Assembly: GCA_007844125.1 (NCBI GenBank)
Contig: CM017567.1
Location: 42,438,497-42,502,496, forward strand
From: Sinonovacula constricta
Lineage: Eukaryota > Mollusca > Bivalvia > Cardiida > Solecurtidae
Direction: 5' to 3'
DNA length: 64,000 nt
Within the stretch, counting starts at the first letter, position 1, and each line of letters opens with the position of its first letter. Shown one piece after another: positions 36,301 to 64,000 of this stretch. Made by a program: the position numbers and the translations under genes. The notes below the pieces were generated by a model. It saw only the letters and a program-made list of their open reading frames with translations. It was not told the origin of the DNA and did not search any database.

Positions 36301-39300
36301 GGACTATTCCTCTGTGAGCAGGTACTGAAGCCTGGTGGCTGTCTGTTACTTAGGAACTGTTTCTCTGTGTGCAGGTACTGAAGCCTGGTGTCTGTCTGTT
36401 ACTTATGGACTATTCTCTGTGTGCAGGTACTGAAGCCTGGTGGCTGTCTGTTACTTAGGAACTATTCCTCTGTGAGCAGGTACTGAAGCCTGGTGGCTGT
36501 CTGTTACTTATGGACTATTCTCTGTGTGCAGGTAGTGAAGCCTGGTAGCTGTCTGTTACTTATGGACTATTCTCTGTGTGCAGGTACTGAAGCCTGGTGG
36601 CTGTCTGTTACTTATGGACTATTCTCTGTGAGCAGGTACTGAAGCCTGGTAGCTGTCTGTTACTTAGGGACTATTCCTCTGTGAGCAGGTACTGAAGCCT
36701 GGTGGCTGTCTGTTACTTATGGACTATTCTCTGTGTGCAGGTAGTGAAGCCTGGTAGCTGTCTGTTACTTATGGACTATTCTCTGTGTGCAGGTACTGAA
36801 GCCTGGTGGCTGTCTGTTACTTAGGAACTGTTTCTCTGTGTGCAGGTAGTGAAGCCTGGTAGCTGTCTGTTACTTATGGACTATTCCTCTGTGAGCAGGT
36901 ACTGATGCCTGGTAGCTGTCTGTTACTTATGGACTATTCCTCTGTGAGCAGGTACTGAAGCCTGGTGGCTGTCTGTTACTTAGGAACTGTTTCTCTGTGT
37001 GCAGGTAGTGAAGCCTGGATGTTGTCTGTTACTTAGGGACTATTCCTCTGTGAGCAGGTACTGAAGCCTGGTGGCTGTCTGTTACTTAGGAACTGTTTCT
37101 CTGTGTGCAGGTACTGATGCCTGGTAGCTGTCTGTTACTTATGGACTATTCTCTGTGAGCAGGTACTGATGCCTGGTAGCTGTCTGTTACTTATGGACTA
37201 TTCCTCTGTGAGCAGGTACTGAAGCCTGGTGGCTGTCTGTTACTTAGGAACTGTTTCTCTGTGTGCAGGTAGTGAAGCCTGGTAGCTGTCTGTTACTTAT
37301 GGACTATTCCTCTGTGAGCAGGTACTGATGCCTGGTAGCTGTCTGTTACTTATGGACTATTCCTCTGTGAGCAGGTACTGAAGCCTGGTGGCTGTCTGTT
37401 ACTTAGGAACTGTTTCTCTGTGTGCAGGTAGTGAAGCCTGGATGTTGTCTGTTACTTAGGGACTATTTCTCTGTGTGCAGATACTCAAGCCTGGTGTCTG
37501 TCTGTTACTTAGGGACTGTTTCTCTGTGTGCTGGTACTCAAGCCTGGTGGCTGTCTGTTACTAAGGGACTATTTCTCAATGTGCAGGTTCTCAAACCTGG
37601 TAGCTGTCTGTTACTTAGGGACTGTTTCTCTGTGTGCAGGTTCTCAAGCCTTGTGGCTGTCTACTACTTAGGGACTATTTCTCTGTGTGCCAGTACTTTA
37701 GCCTGGAGGTTGTCTGCTTCTTAGGGACTATTTCTGTGTGTGCAGGTACTCAAGCCTGGTGTCTGTCTGTTACTTAGGGACTATTTCTCTGTGTGCAGGT
37801 ACTGAAGCCTGGTAGCTGTCTGTTACTTATGGACTATTCCTCTGTGTGCAGGTACTCAAGCCTGGTGTCTGTCTGTTACTTAGGGACTATTTCTCTGTTT
37901 GCAGGTACTCAAGCCGGGTGTCTGTCTGTTACTTAGGGTCTGTCTCTCTGTTTGCAGGTACTCAAGCCTGGTGTCTGTCTGCTACTTAGGGACTATTTCT
38001 CTGTGTGCAGGTACTCAAGCCTGTTGGCTGTCTGCTACTTAGGGACTATTTCTCTGTGTGCAGGTACTCAAGCATGCTTGCTGTCTGCTATTTAGGGACT
38101 TTTTCTCTGTGTGCAGGTACTGAAGCCTGGTAGCTGTCTGTTGCCTAGGGACTGTTTCTCTGTGTGCAGGTACTCAAGCCTGGTAGCTGTCTGTTACTTA
38201 CGGACTGTTTCTCTGTGTGCAGGTACTCAAGCCTGGTGTCTGTCTGCTACTTAGGGACTGTTTCTCTGTGTGCAGGTACTCAAGCCGGGTGTCTGTCTGT
38301 TACTTAGGGTCTGTTTCTCTGTGTGCAGGTACTCAAGCCTGGTGTCTGTCTGTTACTTAGGGACTGTTTCTCTGTGTGCAGGTACTCAAGCCTGGTGACT
38401 GTCTGTTACTTAGGGACTATTTCTCTGTGTACAGGTACTCAAGCCTGGTGTCTGTCTGTTACTTACGGACTGTTTCTCTGTGTGCAGGTACTCAAGCCTG
38501 GTAGCTGTCTGTTACTTAGGGTCTGTTTCTCTGTGTGCAGGTACTCAAGCCTGGTGTCTGTCTGCTACTTAGGGACTGTTTCTCTGTGTGCAGGTACTCA
38601 AGCCTGGTGACTGTCTGTTACTTAGGGACTATTTCTCTGTGTACAGGTACTCAAGCCTGGTGTCTGTCTGTTACTTACGGACTGTTTCTCTGTGTGCAGG
38701 TACTCAAGCATGGTTGCTGTCTGTTTCTTAGAGACTATTTCTCTGTGTGCAGGTACTCAAGCCTGGGGCATGTCTATTACTGAGGGACTATGGGCTGTAT
38801 GATCATGCCATGCTGAGGTTCGCGCCAGGTCACAAGCTGTCAGAACATTTTTATGTTCGCCAGGATGGAACCAGGGCTTACTACTTCACATTGGGTAAGT
38901 ACTGAATTTTGTGTTTGAAGTAAATTTGCTTTATCATTCTACATTGAAAGTTGTTTTTTATTTTATTTTCCTTGTAAAGAAACCTGGATAATTGATTAAT
39001 ATAGTTTTTTGGACTCAGAATATGTTAAAACTTGCAGCGCCATGGAAGCCAGTCGGCTACAAACTGCTTACTGCAATAGTCACTGATCAGCACCATAATA
39101 GTAACCTGGTATTATCTGTATCAAAAACATTGCTTTATAACATCTATAAAAAACTGTTTCTGGAATGTTGGAGATGTGTTCTGAAGAGCATTTGGGCAAA
39201 GAGTGAAACTTTTTGAAAGGTTTCTTAATCGACTTTGGTACTTACAAAAAGCGATGACATCAGCCTTGAATAACATGACTCAACAGTTGGTTATACATAC

Positions 39301-40468
39301 ATGATTCTTTACAAACAAGCATAATTTTACAAAATGAGCATTATCCAGTTAAGTACTTATTTATGTTACAGTTAAATCTAGTAGTGTATAAACTAACCAA
39401 AATGGCCCAATTTCCCATGGAGCATTCAATTGTTCATTGAATGGTTCATAAAACAAACATTACTGGATTGGTGTTGTTCAAGGTAAAGTGAGTATTGGAT
39501 GAAGTGATGTATAACTATTAACTATCAGTTAATAGTAAACTGTAATATAGTCAAATGTGACTTTTCCCCATAGACCGCTCTTCACTGGATTTTAGGCCAA
39601 ACAAAATATTAAAACTAAATACAACCAAATAAGCACTTTTTTTATACAAATTATCTGGGTTTTGGTCATTTGCACTATAACTAAATATTGCCAAATAACC
39701 ATTGTTGTTGTATAAACTGGTCATAAGAGTTTCTGCCAAACAACATATTGTTGATTTAAGTCTGCAAGAAAATGAGTGAACGTGGAACCAAACAAAACAG
39801 ACTGCATGCACATCATCAGATAAGTGTCTTACTTGGGTTTGGACAAAACAAAGCTTCACTTAAAACATCAATGCAAAGAATTTTTATGCAGAACATTTCA
39901 GTGCAGTATAAAATGAATCATTTGTGTAAAGCAAACAGTTTCTATTTGCTTATAGTCTTTATTCTTGACATTGAAATGACTATTATTTTCCCTTTGATCT
40001 ATATGTTGCTATTACAATCATATCACATCTACAAGGAACATTGAATATTTGTAGTTAATCGTTTACATAATTCTATTTGTTATTCCAGATAAATTGTCAG
40101 AAATAATGATGGCTGCTGGGTTTACAGTTCACACATGTGAGTACATACAACGACGGACTGTGAACAAAAAAGAAGGTCTCTGTGTACCAAGGATTTTTGT
40201 CCAGGGAAAATTTATTAAGCCATCTGCTTGTACTGGTAATAGTATTGAGACTGGTCATTGTGTCAGCAGGGAAGATTTACCATGTGGGGATCAACAGACA
40301 GTGTCGGTGTCAGACTGTGCTAGGAATTCACCTCCTATATTGACAGACAACAATGGCACAGACATTCACTCAAACTTTGAGTCTAATGATGATTTAGAAC
40401 AATCTCAGTGTCACACCCATACTGACATCACTAGTTGTAATAAATTGGTGCAAGATGAAGTTTCCTGA
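33372..40468 (+). CDS. METTL6: tRNA N(3)-methylcytidine methyltransferase METTL6
   Basis: SAM-dependent methyltransferase making m3C32 in serine tRNAs; the vertebrate enzyme works with seryl-tRNA synthetase. Exons, phase-consistent: 33372-33641, 34147-34278, 35581-35751, 38753-38894, 40089-40468; 364 aa. Conserved blocks: [34 protein letters not shown]-binding [80 protein letters not shown] and [19 protein letters not shown]. The last ~80 residues, rich in Ser, Thr, Asp and Cys, exceed the ~284-aa human protein. An acceptor-like AG just before the start (33361-33362) suggests a 5' UTR exon. Intron 3 is nearly filled by copies of the exon 4 start. Confidence 0.95.
34361..35117. mobile_element. 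Possible mariner-like MITE in METTL6 intron 2
   Basis: TGTGTTCAAAAAGTTTGTGG at the left and the inverse of TGTGTTCAAAAAGTTGGTGG at the right form a near-perfect ~21-bp inverted pair 757 bp apart. Such ends resemble mariner-type termini. The interior is AT-rich with no transposase I recognise. Confidence 0.55.
36050..38752 (+). repeat. 52/53-bp minisatellite made of METTL6 exon 4 acceptor copies
   Basis: About 51 tandem units, each holding TGTGTGCAG (or TGTGAGCAG) followed by GTACTSAAGCCTGG and TGTCTGTTACTTAGGGACTA. The true exon 4 at 38753 continues the pattern: same polypyrimidine/CAG, then coding bases for [13 protein letters not shown]. Units read VLKPGxCLLLRDY in frame before the next CAG. 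Left units prefer ACTGAAG and TTATGGAC with GAGCAG; right units prefer ACTCAAG and TTAGGGAC with GTGCAG. The unit length is not a multiple of three, so splicing to different copies shifts frame. Confidence 0.95.
38895..40088. other. METTL6 intron 4, no recognised feature
   Basis: 1.2 kb of AT-rich intron with no repeat array, tRNA-like sequence or conserved segment visible. Confidence 0.5.
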
Positions 40469-43150
40469 AAAGTTAACTTCATTGTACTCTTTGTTCAAAA
40501 TGTAAGTTAAGAAAAGAAAAGTGAGTCATGCCTCACATCCTATACAAGATACAGAACAGTTCAAATGCTTTTAAATGAAGGAAACAAAAAATAATATATC
40601 CATTGAAAAGTATGCTATTTTATATTAAATGGTTTACAATGGCTGAATCGTGTATTTAGTTAACTGGTGACTTGTTTCAGACCTCAAGGATTCCTTTTAC
40701 TTGAGGTCTTGTGTACTGTACCTTACAGCTTAGCTGTTGGAAGTATCAATAATGATGCAATTTGTTGGTTTGATTGTGAACCAAAGAATGTGTCTGGATA
40801 GGCAGCCACTAAAAACTGCTAGGAATATTTGTCTTTCCTTTCTGCTTCTTGGATTATGATCTAATTGTATGAATCATCTTAAGCAGTAACAACCAACTGC
40901 TAAATTCATTACTTCATTAATGGCAAGGCAATATACTTTTGCAGAAATTTATAAATTTACAAAACTTCTCTTTGTAATTTGCATTAAACATGTAGCAAAA
41001 ACTTGTATTACTATAGACTTGTTTATCATAGAAACATGAATTTTACAGTTATCCAAAGATGTCCAGTTAAAGCATATACTGTCAAGTTTAGAGCTGCCCT
41101 CACTGTATATGTCATTTAACAAATACGTTGTATGAGACCATACCCAGTCATTATCATTACACCGAGTCATCCTGTCAGAGTATTACTCTATACTTACCGG
41201 TATTGGAACAAAGTGCAATACCAATACCATCCCTTAAAACTGGTATGTGTTGGCCTATACCTGGATTAGACCATAAATTTCACTTTTACTAAAGAAAGTA
41301 ACTTATGTACTGGATTTAATATATATTTATTGTAACATTTTGGGACACCCCCTTCTTTTTTCATATATGTAATTTTTTTTATTCAGACTTGTAATGGAGA
41401 GAGTGCTAGTTAATGTCCGTACAGCGATTATTATCTTAGTAGAAACACCACAGTCTTGGTGGTCAAGTGTGTTTATTGATTGCACATATAAAATCTGTTC
41501 AAGTGCAATAAACAGAGATCTGCAGAAGTGACTTGGCTTTTTGCAGCTCCATTTAAGCTCGTCTTGGTCATCGATTTATGTAAAAAGAAAAGTTTTGTTA
41601 ATTATTTTTTTGTCATCTCATGAATTTTTGACTTCCATTTGCTTTTATTTAGACAATTTATTAACTATGGGCAAAGAAAGGATATGATAAACATGACCAG
41701 AGAATCATGTTAAAGGCTGTCTCAATCAACTTGCCTATATCAGATATATAATATTATCCATGTTTGGGGAATTTGGGCACAATTGTTTCATAAACTCTTA
41801 ATCTAGTCTAAATCAGCATGATTTTGAATGCACAATTGTTAGACAGTAAAGATCATGGAATAGCTTGAAAAAATATTAAGTGTTGCAATACAAAGAGTAA
41901 GTACTGAATTGCATTTTTGATACAGCACTTGTTGATATTCCAATTTTATGTGTCTAAACATCCTAGAATACTACTGTTGTTTATCATGAAATTGACTGGG
42001 TCAATAAAACAAGCATAAAAACAATTCATTTTTACATTTTATTTTTGTCCTTTTTAATCAGCACATTTCATCATACATAAATTTGTACGAAAGTTTATAA
42101 CACTGTATTATATACAACAAAGCAAATTTGAATCCTGTGTAAGGAATATGCTGTTCCCAGCATGTGGCTCCTACAAGCGTCTTTATCTGCTTCTTAAAAT
42201 CAGAACAGTTCTTATAATGAGCTAAGCAAATATTTAAAGAGAATCAACCATTTCTGAACAGAGACTAATAAAACAATTTGGAAAATACACTGCAAGTCAT
42301 TCATCCTTTATGCCCATACTTGGTACCATAACCTCACAATTCAGAAAGCTCAAATGCAAGACGAGGCATTTAATTATATTGCATAAAATGTCCTGCATCA
42401 CTTTGTTAAATCACATTATACTTGAAATAAACACATTATACTTTAGATTATAATACAATGTATTAACATTAACAATACCCGTGAGAGAACAATTTGATTA
42501 CTTCCCTCATTTATCAATTTGCACTGATTGTTTAACAATTGTTCAAAATTGTTATTTTTATTTTAGTCAATTTAGTTCCATTAATATCTGACTCAATACA
42601 ATCTGATGCAAACTTGAGAAGACACAACATATAATGCTCCATGGTCGCTTAAGAACAGCCTAGCCAGGTTTACACACCTGCAGAAACATCACTGTGCCTA
42701 CTGGTCAACACACACCACAATTCAATTGGCTGGTAAACATACATGAATAGGCAACTACAGAACCTATATACGATATGGAAAAAGAAGATGAAGTGCTTTA
42801 GTCAGGTAAGCACAGTGGAGCACGGACTTGACATACGAGCCTGGGACTAAATGCTCACTTATCTTGCCAGGTTAAATGGACTCCAATATATCCATGTATT
42901 GTGTAGCGCTATCCCAAATGCTGGGTCACAGTAAACCAACTGGAAAAACACACACTATAGACCAGTCTACAGTCTGATAAAAATGTTCCAGATGAGTTTA
43001 TATGATGACTGATAATACACCATGTATTATAATATAACATTTGGGTGAGAAAAACAGTAACTGAGCAGTAGAAATGTGCCCTTTATCTGCAGCTTTGTAA
43101 CTACACGAGAGCCGGCTAGACAAGTGCCCTGATGATGACCAGCTGTGACA
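40469..43150. other. Convergent 3' regions of METTL6 and ERCC3
   Basis: 2.7 kb between the METTL6 and ERCC3 stop codons. AATAAA words on the plus strand at about 41507 and 42004 are candidate METTL6 poly(A) signals, and TTTTATTTTT near 42040 gives a minus-strand candidate for ERCC3. A decayed SINE relative lies at 41030-41190. No other gene is seen. Confidence 0.55.
41030..41190 (-). mobile_element. Fossil SINE fragment
   Basis: Shares degraded words (AGATGTCCAGTTAAAGCATATA, GCTGCCCTCACTGTATA, ACCATACCCAGTCA) in the same order as the body of the SINEs at 46560, 48113 and 49663. The tRNA head is missing. Confidence 0.5.
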
Positions 43151-63531
<20,381 letters not shown>

Positions 63532-64000
63532 CTGTAAATACAGAGAATAGGCTGTTAGCATGTACTCATGGATGTGAGATGGTCGACACACTGGCTGTAA
63601 ATACAGAGAATAGGCTGTTAGCTTGTACTCATGGATGTAAGATGGTCGACACACTGGCTGTAAATACAGAGAATAGGCTGATAGCTTGTACTCATGGATG
63701 TGAGATGGTCGACACACTGGCTGTAAATACAGAGAATAGGCTGATAGCTTGTACTCATGGATGTGAGATGGTCGACACACTGGCTGTAAATACAGAGAAT
63801 AGGCTGTTAGCTTGTACTCATGGATGTGAGATGGTCGACACACTGGCTGTAAATACAGAGAATAGGCTGATAGCTTGTACTCATGGATGTGAGATGGTCG
63901 ACACACTGGCTGTAAATACAGAGAATAGGCTGTTAGCTTGTACTCATGGATGTGAGATGGTTGACACACTGGCTGTAAATACAGAGAATAGGCTGATAGC

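Noticed and set aside
39551..39859. 102-codon minus-strand open frame in METTL6 intron 4
   Set aside because: Composition looks random and no conserved motif is visible.

Overview
Eukaryotic nuclear DNA, AT-rich, with short GT-AG exons in long repeat-filled introns. Exon-by-exon reading recovers four conserved animal genes, and every intron phase joins correctly. The repeat content (tRNA-derived SINEs, several MITE-like families, a MULE transposase C-terminus, and an interspersed repeat ending near the words GCCATCATGGCC) looks like a mollusc, most likely a bivalve. That taxonomic guess is an inference.

Layout. GARS1 (cytosolic/mitochondrial glycyl-tRNA synthetase) is on the minus strand, with seven exons from 11357 down to 151; its 3' part lies outside the window. 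OSGEPL1 (mitochondrial t6A37 threonylcarbamoyltransferase) is divergent to it on the plus strand, ten exons over 11727-27316, complete. A gene-poor 6 kb follows, holding a decayed MULE transposon (31731-32729). METTL6 (tRNA-Ser m3C32 methyltransferase) is on the plus strand, five exons over 33372-40468, complete. It converges on ERCC3 (XPB helicase of TFIIH and nucleotide excision repair), minus strand, with 16 exons read from 63531 down to 43151; its 5' exons lie beyond the right edge. Three of the four genes act on tRNA. GARS1 and OSGEPL1 share a 369-bp head-to-head intergenic region that probably holds a bidirectional promoter.

The striking feature is about a dozen minisatellites, six of which are built from an exon-intron boundary of the gene they sit in. 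METTL6 exon 4 has its acceptor plus about 40 coding bases repeated about 51 times upstream. ERCC3 shows the same at five exons: three donor-side arrays with short or moderate exon parts (47.3 kb, 50.7-53.4 kb, 61.1-62.4 kb), one donor-side array with an in-frame 78-bp unit (43.4-44.2 kb), and one acceptor-side array with an in-frame 60-bp unit (63.5-64.0 kb). Each array places many copies of a real splice site beside the true one. Other arrays (GARS1 introns, OSGEPL1 intron 3, ERCC3 at 53.8-54.9 kb) are purely intronic, though some start within 25-40 bases of a donor.

Other points: XPB helicase motif II reads DEVQ instead of the usual DEVH; GARS1 has a long basic N-terminus before an internal Met, fitting dual mitochondrial/cytosolic targeting; and there are at least six TIR-bearing elements, including two with TTAA target sites and two copies of one TA-flanked family.
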